From positions 19,929,501 through 19,993,500 of the forward strand of contig WPIO01000001.1 in assembly GCA_009760855.2 (NCBI GenBank): a DNA stretch of 64,000 nucleotides, written 5' to 3'. The notes under the pieces were generated by a model, which saw only the letters and a program-made list of their open reading frames with translations, was not told where the DNA came from and ran no database searches. This document shows, one piece after another, positions 1 through 11,625 of this stretch (its first letter is position 1; each line of letters opens with the position of its first letter). The DNA is from Cristatella mucedo. Its lineage: Eukaryota > Bryozoa > Phylactolaemata > Cristatellidae. Position numbers and translations under genes: made by a program.

Positions 1-204
1 CAGAGAATATGATGCAGTGAAACTTATAGGAAATTAATGAGAGCGAGAATGCTAGCAAAACCTTGCTAAAAGGTTGACAAAACCATACAGTCTCTGAAAA
101 ATAGTCTTCGTGCTTCATATCTTTTAACGTGCTAGGCTTCTTTAATAGCTATTGATTTAATAGCAGAGTATTGATGCGAATTGAAGAAGATCATTCGAAG
201 TACT
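1..204. other. No gene recognised
   Basis: Lies upstream of the first LINE-B copy. It may be decayed reverse-transcriptase sequence of that element, but I cannot align it with confidence. Confidence 0.3.
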
Positions 205-1396
205 GCTGAAATATGGGACCTCAGGCTTTCGTACTTGGTCCAATTTTTTTTACGGCTTATGCTCTCCCTCTTGTCGATTTGATCGCCGAATACAATCTAG
301 GCTCTCACTTTTGTATAGATGACACTCAGTTGTACCTTTGCTTTCATCCTTCCATCACTCCAGCACGTCGAACTCTCTCAAATCTCTTGCTGCATGCATT
401 GATGACATCGGCACATAGATGGCAGCGAGTTTTCCTTAATTGAATGAAAATAAAACTAACTCATAAGTTATGGGCAACCAGGGGGATTCAGAAATTGAAA
501 AAGCTAAAGCTAAAAATCAGCTATGCCAGCATATTGTCTGTTGAATATGCGCAAAACCTGGATGTCATGCTCCGAAATGACCTTTCATTAGACGACCACA
601 TCAGCTCCTCAGCCAAGTCTGCCTACTTTCAGCTACATAGCATTGCTAATATCCGGGCTTGTTTAGATAGGTATAGCACATCTAAATTGATCCCTGCATT
701 AGTGACATCCCATCGTGACTTCTGTAAGTCACTGCTCGCTGATCTGCCGGCCTGCACACTCCTTCTTTTATAGCGTGTGTAAAATATTCGACAGCCAGGC
801 TTCTCCGTCGTGAGCTTCGCAGTTGCCACCTCACACAAATTCTCGCCGACCTGCACTGGCTCAGAGTCAAGACGCGCATCAACTACAAGGTTTTGTCACT
901 CACTTTTAGGTTCCTTCATTCTTTGGCGCCAGCCTACCTATCAGATCTACTTCCCCACCAGGCTAAGCATTATACTACCAGCTTTTTGGAATCCAACTGT
1001 TTACATATGCCTATTACAAATCTTAAATCCTTTGGAGACTGTATCTATAGCTCGCATGCTTGCAAAAAATGGTACTCACTTCTGAATTGCTTCATGACAT
1101 CTCCTGACTTGACCACATTCAAAAGGAAACTAAAAACGTAACAATGTATTGCAGCATTTGGTGGGTCCCTGTATCTCGCCCTTTATGTTCTTATGCGTGC
1201 TGACACTATGCATGCTTTCACTAACCATACTTGCATGCTGACCCTGTGCATGTCACGCCTAACCATGCTATTCTTGTTATTTATTGAGCCCGCTACCACT
1301 AACCAGTCGATCGGGCTTCTTTCGATCGAGCTTGAGAGATATTGAGTTATATGATGGCGCTTTATCAAATGTATTATTATTATTATCATTATCATA
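205..1396 (+). mobile_element. LINE-B copy, 5' truncated, decayed
   Basis: This is the longest LINE-B copy here. At 213 a degenerate GVPQGSVLGP box of reverse transcriptase is visible (read as GPQAFVLGP), followed by IDDTQLYL, a damaged catalytic YADD box. The rest is the RT thumb and C-terminal region: an LLADLHWL-type stretch near 850, then KSFGD and a final FKRKLKT. Several frameshifts and stops show it is dead. It ends at about 1360-1395 in a decayed GGCGCTTTATC plus ATT-repeat tail. The family resembles CR1/L2-type non-LTR elements. Confidence 0.8.
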
Positions 1397-2429
1397 GCTG
1401 ATGCGCATAACGATTTTGAAAAATTGATTCACCAGCTTAAGTTCTCCGATCGCTTGAAATTGGTGAGACACTTATAAATGCTTGAATTCAAAATCCCCGT
1501 CATTAAATGAGCGAAATAAAACATTCTAACAGAACCCAACGGCCTTTCAGGCAGCTTTTACATCAGGCACTCACTTGTTGGGCGCAGATGTCTCGGGCAG
1601 TGATGAATGAGGGTGTGTACTCAAATAAATAATCAAGCAGGGGGTATAGATTGGCAGCATGCAAACCGAGCCCTCGTTTCTCTGTACATACTGATAAAGT
1701 GGGAACTTGACAGGAGTTTTAAATAAGCAAACTAGTCTCAAGCGGTGAGCTATATGATCTAAAAGAAATTTACAGCGGAACAGCTAAAATAGTTTCTTCT
1801 ATTTCCAACGGATTTGATTTATAGGGCGACGTGTTCAGTTCGATGTGCCAGGCTGTGTGATTAGCTACCCTGCTCTCAGATGCTTTCTGTGTAAGTCAGG
1901 CAGTAAGTTTTTACCTCTACAGAACTTTGATGGAAAAAATAAATTGTATGTGATGAAATTCAAAGTTAAACTGTAATTAATAAAAGAAGAATCAGGCTTT
2001 CAAGTTAATTCCAAGAAATAACTAACAAAAGTTAGGCAGCACCTAATATCAACGTGTTTAGGCAAGCACGGGAAATATTCCATGTAGGGTTACCGAGGAA
2101 TTTTTAAAAATTCTGCAATAAATATTGATCACAAATACGTGCACAAATTGTAAGAGCCTTCGTGGCTACACAAAGTTAGTTGTTATTTTGCATTCGCCTA
2201 AAGCGTCGCGAAATAAACTAAACTGCTTAGAGCTAATGGCACTAAAATCGGGAAGCCAATACTGCTATGAAATTTAGCTGAATGAAGGTGCTGCTGTGAA
2301 TGTGAAGCATTAGATCAAATAACACAATATCTATTTTCAATCATCTTCAATTTTTACAGTAAAAATAGTAAATTTAAATGCATGTAGATATATAAAAAGT
2401 CTCAGCTACGATTACCATAGTGAAAAAAG
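1397..2429. other. No gene recognised
   Basis: AT-rich sequence between two LINE copies. I see no long open frame, repeat or RNA gene. Confidence 0.4.
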
Positions 2430-3325
2430 GTGGACTTAAACACATCGTGAAAGTGGCTGAACTAGAAGGCTTTGCTCTTTTAATATGCAATGCCATTGTG
2501 CAAAAAATCCACTTATTCTCGGAATTTAGGTGTCGTCTTTGACAGCTTCCTAAATTTCGAAAGCTTCGTTAGGAAGATTGCTATCGTAGCTAGCCATCAC
2601 GTTCGATCCCTATCTAAGATAAGGAATTGTCTTCGGTGGAGGCTTGCAAACATTTAGCTAGCTCCTTGGTTCTGTCACGACTATATTATTGTAATTCTCT
2701 TTGGCTGTGCTAAACAAAGCCATTAGGCCACTGCACCTGGTGAAAAATAAGGCTGCAAGGCTAGTTTACACATCCCATAGGTTTGATCATGTGTCTCTTT
2801 TGCTGAAAGAGCTTAGATGGCAGCTGGTTGGTCAGCCGATAGAGTGCAAAGTTCTTACGTTGCCCCACAAGACCCGCCGCGGCTTGACTCCTTCACCTTA
2901 ACTGCTTCATCACTTTCAACCTCCTCGTTTCCTCAGGTCCTATATGGATGAGAAATAATCTTTTTCCTTCCTCCGCCTAAAGATCGTTGGCAATAGGAGC
3001 TTTTGCTGCGCAGGTTCTAGACTATAGAGCTTACGTCCACATTGCTTACGCAACGACATCTACTCTCCTGCTGCCGACTATGGCACATTATTTCCAGCCG
3101 TTGGAAGCTGCTACTTCCATCCATGCTACGTCAACTGTTATCCTGACTCGGCTAGGCTACTCACTTTCTCTATGTTGCATGAAATGAAGTCCGTTAGCTA
3201 CCGAATGCATACTGAAAGCCTCTTAGGCTTCGAGTGTGCTATACAAAATTATCCTGCATAACACCCACATAGTCTTTTCGGCTTTATGGAATTACAGGCG
3301 GAAATACATTACATTGAATTGTAGA
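2430..3325 (+). mobile_element. LINE-A copy, 5' truncated, heavily decayed
   Basis: Matches the other LINE-A copies from the VAxLxGFA stretch (about 2445) through the RLVYTSHRFDHVSLLLKEL stretch (2760-2820) to the tail with TTACAGGCGGAAATACATTAC near 3290-3315. Many frameshifts and stops make it one of the oldest LINE-A copies in the window. Confidence 0.75.
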
Positions 3326-3622
3326 TAAATTATAATCAAAAGCAATGATTGCTCTCCTAATGTTATCTGGAAGCTACATTACAGATCAGTTAATAGTTTT
3401 TATTATGAGCAGCACAAGTTCACTCATTAGAGATTAAGACATGATTTTTTATGTTACATAAGTATTAGTTTGTGCCAGTAATTTTGCTTTAGCCTTTTGT
3501 AACTTGACTAATAGATAAATCTGAGGTATCGCTTCTGGAGATGTTAATAATGATAATACTACTTTTGTATAGCACCCTCAGAGAACTGAATCTCTTTCTA
3601 GGGACTTTACAGATGCTGCAAA
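3326..3622 (-). mobile_element. LINE-B 3' tail only
   Basis: Positions 3545-3622 read on the minus strand as the LINE-B tail: CTTTACAG, CTAGAAAGAGATTCAGTTCTC, GAGGGTGCTAT, then ATT-type repeats. Such very short copies are typical of abortive target-primed reverse transcription. The 220 bases before it show nothing recognisable. Confidence 0.55.
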
Positions 3623-4236
3623 TAAAGTATTACCGAATTTTGGTGGTAAATCCCTCAAAGAAGGACAACAGATGAAAGGAGAGGTCAGATCCGGGCTGCA
3701 GCAGGCAGAAAAAAGAAGCACCCGCTTAGCCCAAGCAGTGCGAAAAGACTGTTCTTTGTTTGCCTCACTATATTGATATTGGATCGGGCTTTGTTGACCT
3801 GTACTGGGCTGATCTCCCAGATGGACAAGCAATAACTTTGGATAGCCAACAATTGCTACACAAACTGTAATTAACATCAGTATGGAGGGTAAGTTACAGT
3901 GAACATTTTAAGCAGTCCCTCTACAAAAGAAGCACGTGTACCGGTGACAAAATGCAAATTTAAAAGCCTCATATAATAAGCTTAAATGCACCTACATTTA
4001 GGCATACAAAATAGCAAATAAATTGCTGATAGGCATGTATTTGTAGTGTGCCTACAAAGGCATACAATTTTTTTAAAGTAAAACAATTTTGTATTACGAC
4101 AAGCCTATTTGAGGAACATCAAGAAAATGATCTTGATGGAAATCCTCATTACCTGCCGCTCATCCAATGAACAATTATCATTAACTAAAGAGTTTAGTCC
4201 AAGATGGATATCGTTCTTAAGAATGAATAGGATTTA
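3623..4236. other. No gene recognised
   Basis: A minus-strand open frame of about 99 codons (3578-3877) overlaps the LINE-B tail and has no recognisable domain. It is probably chance. Confidence 0.35.
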
Positions 4237-4367
4237 GTCCTACATATACCTTGTGTCGGAACTTGGAAATCTCCAGTATGATTATTATGGATAGGAAATT
4301 TACTTAGATGATTACTTTACTTAGTTCTACTACGTGTAGAATTAATTTTTGGTTCAACTAGCGTTGG

Positions 4368-4662
4368 ACATCTCCCGACTTGTCCAGATTAAAAAAGAAA
4401 CTAATAACGCATCTATTTATCACTGCATTTAGTGGGTCCCTGCGATTTGTCCTTCGTGTGCTTATTAGTGCTGAGACTGTGCATGCTGCCACTAACCAGA
4501 CATGCATGCCAATGCTGTGCATGTCACCCCTAACGATATCATCCGTGTTGTTTATAGAGCATAATACCATTACCATTCGCTTGTTTTGCAGTAAGTGTAA
4601 GTGCCTATAAAGAGATCGTGTTCTCGGAGGGCGCAGTATCAAATTTATTAATATTATTATTA
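4368..4662 (+). mobile_element. LINE-B 3' fragment in left palindrome arm
   Basis: Begins at the C-terminal codons of the LINE-B ORF (SRLKKKLITHLF, matching the FKRKLKTHLF end of other copies). It runs through the 3' untranslated part with CATGCTGCCACTAACC to a tail of CTCGGAGGGCGC plus ATT repeats. Confidence 0.75.
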
Positions 4663-5347
4663 AATACTTTTTATATGTACCACTTAACCTTCCTATTATT
4701 ATTATTATTGTATTAATTAGGCGATGTTAAAAAAATTGTAGACCTATTTTTTATTAATAGAATCGTAGAATGAATTTTTCTGGATCGTGCTTTTATTATA
4801 ATTCTCTATTCTGCCTGTAAATTCCGGTAATGTGTTTACCACTCCTTTGTTCTGGAGATTAAACACAGGAAAATAAAATTTTATTCGTTGCTACTGGACC
4901 AGGCATGGTCATGCATACTTTCAGAAGACTGAAGATTAAAAACTCGGGTCCTGTCTTTAGAATTTCTCTCATCTACAGTAAGTTAGTGAAAAAGCTTCCC
5001 AAGAGTAGGCATATTCCATAATCTTTTTCACTAACTTGCTTTAGATGAGAGAACTTCTAAAGACAGGACCCAAATTTTTAATCTTCAGTCTTCTGAAAGT
5101 ATGTATGACCACGCCTGGTCCAGTAGCAACGGATATAGTTTTATTTTCCTGTGTTTATTTTCAAGAACGAAGGAGTGGTAAACACATTACCGGAATTTAC
5201 AGGCAGAATAGAGAATTATAATAAAAGCACGATCCAGAAAAATTTATTCTACAATTCTCTTAATAAAAAATAGGTCTACAATATTTTTAACATCGCCTAA
5301 TTAATACAATAGAAATAATAGGAAGGTTAACTGGTACACATAAAAAG

Positions 5348-5652
5348 TATTTAATAATAATATTAATAAATTTGATACTGCGCCCTCCGAGAACACGATC
5401 TCTTTATAGGCACTTACACTTACTGCAAAACAAGTGAATGGTAATGGTATTATGCTCTATAAACAACACGGATGATATAGTTAGGGATGACATGCACAGC
5501 GTTGGCATGCATGTCTGGTTAGTGGCAGCATGCACAGTCTCAGCACTATTAAGCACACGAAGGACGAATCGCAGGGACCCACTAAATGCTGTGATAAATA
5601 GATGCGTTATTAGTTTCTTTTTTAATCTGGACAAGTCGGAAGATGTCCAACG
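5348..5652 (-). mobile_element. LINE-B 3' fragment in right palindrome arm
   Basis: Mirror copy of the fragment at 4368-4662 and part of the inverted duplication, not an independent insertion. Confidence 0.75.
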
Positions 5653-5880
5653 CTAGTTGAACCAAAATATAATTCTACACGTAGTAGAACTAAGTAAAGT
5701 AACCATCTAAGTAAATTTCCTATCCATAATAATCATGCTGGAGATTTCAAAGTTCCGATACAAGGTATATGTAGGACAAGGTCCGGTTTCCCTTACAAAA
5801 GTACTAATTAACTGAAGATCTATTAGATAATATTAGAAAATCAAGTGCATATAATTGAAAATATGCAAATTATAATTTAT

Positions 5881-6205
5881 CCCGCTCTATGACTCCACAA
5901 AACTGCAAGAACTAAGAGGGTGTTACCCAGACTTTTCTGAGGTTTACTGAAAGCCTAAGCGGCTTTCGATGGGCATACGGAAGCCAACAGACAACGGACG
6001 GATTCCGATGGCTGAATCAAATAATACAGTCGTGTATCGTCAGCATAGACGTGATAGTCAATAGTTAGAGCCTGACTAGTTTTTCAAGAGGTTCGGTATA
6101 AATGGAGAGCATCAAAGTTGATTGGTCTGAACTATGAGATGTAACCTTCACAAGACTCAGATTGAACAAGTTCAGACAAGTACAATTTGAATTGACTGGA
6201 ATACT
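5881..6205 (-). mobile_element. LINE-A copy with a large internal deletion
   Basis: Read on the minus strand, the 3' end of LINE-A (5881-5995, with the CCTAAGCGGCTTTCG stretch) is joined directly to sequence around the YADD box (6001-6060, with GTATCGTCAGCATAGACGTG) and further upstream RT sequence to about 6205. Compared with the copy at 13630-15105, about 0.85 kb between these parts is missing. Confidence 0.65.
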
Positions 6206-7609
6206 CGTAATTAATAGCAATTTTTTAAGGAAAAAGATCCTCTTTGATAATTAACCCAATCTAGATACAAGAATATTTGTTGGTCTGTCGCGAATTAAAA
6301 GGTGTGTAAACAATTAAAGCCACAGCAGTCTTTCACTCTTCTTTATTGGTTTTTTTGATCACGATCAAGGACATATCGATCATGGCAATCAGGATTGAGA
6401 ACTGCATTAAACTCAATTCAAACACAGATTGATTTATATCCCGTACATTTTAACACATCTAAGCATACCTTGGCCACTGCAAAGAACTAAGCACATCAGT
6501 AGACCATCGTAGGACAAGCACAGCAAATCAAGACTGATACTTTCTTGTGAAGGTCTCTTTGACTGGTACTTTTAAGCAGTGTGTCATTTTCATAATTAAG
6601 GCAGAGCCTATGCAGATGATAGTGCTCAATATGCCTCAACAAAAACGATGGCCTCTCTGAATAACATTTTTTATTCAGACTTGTTGCATCAACTAGGGGA
6701 ATAACAAGGAAACTATGTACTACGAGATATTGGCTGCATATTATCTTTGGTACGTATTTCAAATTGAAGGATAATGTGATAATTTTCCCAATAAAATTTA
6801 GGTCAAGTTTGCGTTTTGATTATTCAGCATAGCCAAGACGAATGTGAACGTTCCTAAAATAAAGTGCGCCACGAATTTATTGATAGCGGCCAAAATCGCC
6901 AGCATATTGATGTTCTTGGATTTATCGTAATACGTATTGCCCACAGGCATAATCACTGTAGGTTAGCAGGAAAAGAGACACTGCAAATTTTCCTGGCATA
7001 AAGCTAGTTGCTACATGTTTATGGTTAGCCCGGATTGGTGTGTAACTATGTAGGAGTGCTTTAGTTGATCACTTTTGCGATGTCTATAGAAAATCGAAAG
7101 AAACCTCTGCAAAGCTACTCAGTAAAAGGAAAAACTCGTAGATCCAGCGATGCAGAATTAAAGCTGCACTTATTCTAAACAAGAACAATGTGAACAAAAA
7201 ACTTACCTCTGATCGGCAGTTATAAAATTAGGTTGCAGATTGATAGGGAACTAGTCCTTGAAGGATCCATACGCTATTCAGCTTTCTGTCGGCGCATGCA
7301 ATATACCTAGGTAGAGATTTACTTTTCTTAGGGCGCTATGAAAAAATCTTGTGATTATTATTACTATTAAGCTGACGGTAAGGTTTGTAGATGGGCTACG
7401 TATTTATAAACTGACCCACAGTCGGCCACGATGTGTACAGTTGCTCGTTGCAGTTGCTTAAAGAATCTTAATTTTTTTTACACGAGCGGCTCAGCCTGAA
7501 GCAGGCTTTTAAAAAGTGATTGGCTCTATTATTCAGTAGTAGAAAGAATATACGTAGAAAATATAGCGGCATTTTCTTTTAAATGAATTAAATTTCAGTT
7601 ACTGATATT
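6206..7609. other. No gene recognised
   Basis: About 1.4 kb of AT-rich sequence. A minus-strand open frame of 88 codons at 6496-6762 has no recognisable domain. I see no repeat or RNA gene. Confidence 0.4.
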
Positions 7610-7700
7610 TTCGCTAATTCCCTTACATTAAATATAAAGCACCTAGAAAGAGATCGAGTTCTCTGAGGGTGCTTCAAAAAGTGTATTACTGTTATCATTA
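7610..7700 (+). mobile_element. LINE-B 3' tail only
   Basis: Contains AAAGCACCTAGAAAGAGAT, GTTCTCTGAGGGTGCTT and an irregular ATT tail. It faces tail-to-tail towards the longer minus-strand LINE-B copy that begins at 7742. Confidence 0.7.
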
Positions 7701-7741
7701 TCTGGCTCGGGTGTTCTTCTTGCAATAATTCACGAGACCAA

Positions 7742-8737
7742 ATAATAACAATAATATCAATAATATGCATTTGATATAGCGCCCTCTGAGAACTCAATTT
7801 CTTTCCATGCACTTTACATTTGTTGCCAAGGAAGCGCAATAAAAAGGATTCATGAGAGCTTGATCAATGACACCAAGAATAACATGGTTAGTGGTGACAT
7901 GCAAAGGGTCGGCATGCAAGTTTGGTTAGTGGCAGCATGCATAGTGTCAGCACACGTAAACACATAAAGGACGAATCACAATAAACCACTAAATGCTGCA
8001 ATAAATAGGTGCATTTTTAGTTTCCTTTTAAAAGTGGTCAAGTCAAGAGATGTCGTAACGGAAGTCAGGAGTGAGTTCCAGGCATTGGCAGCATAGGTTC
8101 TAACAGCACGGTCTCCAAATCATTTGAGATTTGTACGAGGAATGGCTAAATAGTTCGATTCCAAAAAGTGGCAGGTACAAAGCTCAGCCTGGTGGGCGAG
8201 TAGAACTAATAGGTAGGCTGGAACTAAAGAATGAAGAGACTTAAATTTGAGTGACAAAACCTTGAATTCGATGCCTCGCTTGGCTGAGAGCCAGTGCAGG
8301 TTAGCGAGAAGTGGTGAGATGTGGCAATTGCGACCCTCACGACAGAAAAGCCTAGCTGCAGAGTTTTGCACGAGCTGTAAGCACGTGATTGCTCAGACCG
8401 TTAAATCAGCTAGCAGTGAGTTACAGAAGTCAAGAGGCGATGTCACAAAATCATAAACCAATTTAGATATGGTATCCCTGTCTAAAAAAGATCCAATGCT
8501 TAGCATTTTTAGGTTGCTGAAAGTAGGAAGACTTTACTGTGGAGCTGACGTGGTAGTCTGATAAGAGGTCACTTTGAAACATGACACCTAGATTTCTCGC
8601 ATATTCAACAGGAGATACGCTGAGAGTGCCAATTTTGACCGTTTGCTTTTCCAATTTCTGAATCACACTTGGTTTGCCCATAACTAGTAAGCTGGTTTTA
8701 TCAGTATTCAATTTAAGAAAATTTTCCACCTGCAACG
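7742..8737 (-). mobile_element. LINE-B copy, 5' truncated
   Basis: On the minus strand this starts in the RT thumb region (NFLKLNTDKTSLLVMG, near 8735), continues through VEYARNLGVMF, and then in another frame through the LLANLHWLS and FKSLHSLVPAYL stretches (8120-8371). It ends at the GAGGGCGCTATATC tail with ATT-type repeats at 7742-7790. Frameshifts separate the two readable parts, so it is inactive. Confidence 0.85.
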
Positions 8738-8796
8738 ATAGGCACCTTTGATTAGGAATGAGATCTGCAGTTCAAATACGGTTATGAGGATTTCTA

Positions 8797-9606
8797 CTGT
8801 ATCTCCGTCAGTAAGTCAACAAAGTCATAAAGACCATGTAGGTGTTACGCAGGAGAGTTTTGTATAGCGAACTCACAGCCTAAGAGGCTTTCGGTACGCA
8901 TTCGGTACCCAACAGACTTCGTCTCACGCAACAAAGAGAAAGTGGGAAGCATAGCAGACCTAGGAGAGCAGTTGAGGTAGTGAGTAGCATAGGAGTAGCA
9001 GCTCAGGACCGCTGAAAAAGATGTGCCATAGTCGGCAGTCGGAGAGTAGATGTCGTTGCGTAAGAATTGTGGAAGCAAGTTCCACAGTCTAGGACCTGCA
9101 GAGCTAAAGCTTCTGTCGCCAACTGTCTTTAAGCGGAGGAATGGGACAGCTAATTTATTGTCCACACAGGACCTGAGGGTGCGAGCAGGCTGAAACTGAT
9201 GCAGCAGTTCAGCTAGGTACGAAGGAGCTAAGCCGTGGCGGGCCTTGTGGGTCAGCCTAAGAACTTTGTTCTGTATCCTTTGCTCAACCGGCAACCATCC
9301 TAGCTCTTTCAGCAAAGGAGACACGTGCTCAAACCGCTTGGACTTGAAGACCAGCCTTGCAGCCATATTCATAGTCCGCTGTAGTGACCTAATAGCTTTC
9401 TTTGGCAGCCCAGCCAAAAAGGAATTACAATAATCAAGCCGAGACAGAACTAAAGAGCTAGGGAAATTTTTTACAAGCCACTGTGGGAGACAGCTTCTAA
9501 TCTTGGATAGGGATCGGATGTGATGGCTAGCTGTAGAGGCAGTCTTTTGAATAAAGCTTTTGAAATTGAGGCAGCTGTCGAACACGACACCTAGATTACG
9601 AGCATA
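8797..9606 (-). mobile_element. LINE-A copy, 5' truncated
   Basis: A well-preserved 3' portion. From ARNLGVVFDSC at about 9604 the frame stays open for about 250 codons on the minus strand, including MNMAARLVFKSKRFEHVSPL and the PRLWNLLPQFLRN stretch, and stops at 8845. The LINE-A tail (GGAGATACAG) follows. The 15 codons upstream of 9604 in the same frame are flanking sequence, not LINE. Confidence 0.88.
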
Positions 9607-10264
9607 GACGTACAGTTTTGATGAGCGGTGATTAGGACAAGTTGACAGCACATATTTCTCTATTTATTCTCCGTTGAATTCGGGGGTTTCTGTTTACAGA
9701 ATGTAAGCACGGACGACTTGAGTTATCGGAATCATCGGTTGCAAGACCTGCCACATAAGATTGAGCATGCCAAGAGAATGAATGCTGGAAATTCTGATAA
9801 TGCCCTAATGCCACAATTGTTCCATCAGAATGCTTACAAAGAGTGCAGTGAATGTGTCAATGGGACCATCGGTCTCATTGAACTGATCTGATGACTAGCT
9901 AGGATGGCATGGCCACCAAACGCAACGGTTCAGCCTTTCTGCAACTGGATGTTCCGGACAAAGTCACGGTCTGGCCCCCTCCTCGGCATATTCCTGAATA
10001 CCTCGTGTTGTTTTTTTATCTACAAGCTGAAATCTACAGTCGCTTTGTTAAGAAGATGCACTCCAAATATTTGGCTCGTTTGCAGTTTCAACTACTCATG
10101 TATCTACCTTTTCAAGGATGCCATCAGCCTCAGCGTAAGAATGTTTTACTTTCTGTCCTCTCGTTGCACATGTGGCCTGCTGTTACATACATTAGCTTGC
10201 ATACAAGTCATAGTTACTGTATGCTCACTGACACTACTGCAAGGACAATATAGATTCAAGCTAG
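9607..10264. other. No gene recognised between LINE-A copies
   Basis: A plus-strand frame open from 9904 runs into the LINE-A frame downstream. The first 120 codons show no similarity to LINE-A or to anything I know, so the fusion is probably chance. A second overlapping frame (9909-10253) is equally anonymous. Confidence 0.4.
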
Positions 10265-11340
10265 GCTTACACATGAGCTTGTATGCTGACGATACTCAGT
10301 TGTGTTTGTCATTCAAACCGTCGGAATCTGCTGCAGCAACTGTGAAACTGAATGCTTGCCTTGCCGAAATTCGATCCTGGATGTCGGAAAACTTCCTGAA
10401 ATTAAATGATGAAACAACCGAACTGCTGCTCATAGGACACCCTAAGCGTGTGGCTGGATTGAAATGCTTTGCTGTTCTAATAGGTGACGCTATTGTGCGA
10501 CCATCACCACGTGCTCGAAATTTAGCTGTCGTGTTCGACAGCTGCCTCAATTTCAAAAGCTTTATTCAGAAGACTGCTTCTACAGCTAGCCATTACATCC
10601 GATCCCTATCCAAGATTAGGAGCTGTATCCCACAGTGGCTTGTAAAAAATTTCCCTAGCTCTTTAGTTCTGTCTCGGCTTGATTATTGTAATTCCCTTTT
10701 GGCTGGGCTGCCAAAACAAGCGACTATGCTACTACAGTGGACTATGAATATGGCTGCAAGGCTAGTCTTCAAGTCTCAGCGGTTTGAGCACGTGTCTCCT
10801 TTGCTGAAAGAGCTAGGATGGTTGCCGGTTGAGCAAATGATACAGAGCAAAGTTCTTACGTTGACACACAATGCCCACCACGGCTTGGCTCCTTCGTACC
10901 AAACTGAACTGCTGCATCAGTTTCAGCCTGTTCGCACCCTCAGGTCCTGTGTGGACAATACATTAGTTGTCCCATTCCTCCGCTTAAAGACAGTTGGCGA
11001 CAGAAGCTTTAGCTCTGCAGGTCCTAGACTGTGAAACTTGCTTCCACAATTCTCACGCAACCACAACTACTCTCCCACTGCCGACTTTGGCTCATTCTTT
11101 TCAGCGGTCCTGAGCTGCTACTTCTATGCAACTCACTACCTCAACTGCTCTCCTGACTCTGCTATGCTTCCCACTTTCTCTTTGTTGCGTGAGACGAAGT
11201 CTGTTGGGTACCGAATGCGTACCGAAAGCTGCTTAGGCTGTGAGTACGCTATACCCAACTCTCCAGCGTAACACCCGCATGGTCTTTATGACTTTGCGGA
11301 GTTACAGACGGAGATACATTACATTACATAACATCACATT
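10265..11340 (+). mobile_element. LINE-A copy, 5' truncated at the YADD box
   Basis: The catalytic box is intact (YADDTQLCLSF near 10283). The frame is open through LNACLAEIRSWMSENFLKLN, the thumb, and the HVSPLLKELGWLPVEQ region to a stop at about 11034 in SSAGPRL. One stop there interrupts a frame that other copies read through to the ORF end near 11271. The tail is GGAGATACATTACATTAC. Lacking the upstream half of the RT domain and the endonuclease, it cannot be autonomous. Confidence 0.9.
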
Positions 11341-11561
11341 ACTGGAGCTTTCTGTTGAATGTGCTCCGAACTCTACAAGCCATGCGGTCTTCTGAATGGC
11401 AAGCTAAGGCTAAAATACGTTGTTTTTGGAGCATTAATGCACTCAAAATAACTTAATAGCGTTGAGACTTTAATTAGTTACTATTATACATGCTTTAAAA
11501 ATTCATTGCGTGTTGTTGCTCTCGTAGATGCTTTGATTGCTGTTCAGTTAATACCACTAAT
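11341..11561. other. No gene recognised
   Basis: Short AT-rich stretch between LINE copies; nothing seen. Confidence 0.4.
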
Positions 11562-11625
11562 ACTAATAGAAAGAATAATACATTTGTTATAGCACCCTAA
11601 GAGAAATCAATTTCTTTCTAGAGCC
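11562..11625 (-). mobile_element. LINE-B 3' tail only
   Basis: On the minus strand it reads CTAGAAAGAAATTGATTTCTC, TAGGGTGCTATAAC, then a decayed ATT tail. Confidence 0.6.

Larger units (their letters stand above)
4237..5777. repeat. Large near-perfect inverted repeat (palindrome)
   Basis: The two halves are reverse complements of each other from GTCCTACATATACC at 4237 to the matching GTAGGAC ending at 5777. Arms are about 760 bases each, with a spacer of about 25 bases near 4997-5021 (CCCAAGAGTAGGCATATTCC). Arms differ by scattered substitutions and a few small indels. Each arm contains the same LINE-B 3' fragment (4368-4662 and 5348-5652), whose 76-codon frames differ at only about five residues. 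The inverted duplication therefore happened after that LINE-B insertion, or the LINE piece is part of a foldback-type element. The sequence could form a very long hairpin. Confidence 0.9.

Noticed and set aside
4380-5634. Pair of 76-codon genes starting MSRLKKKLITHLF
   Set aside because: They are the C-terminal codons plus untranslated tail of LINE-B, duplicated by the palindrome.
9904-11034. 376-codon frame as a novel protein
   Set aside because: Residues from about 121 onward are LINE-A; the first part has no similarity to LINE-A or any known domain and is most likely a chance extension.
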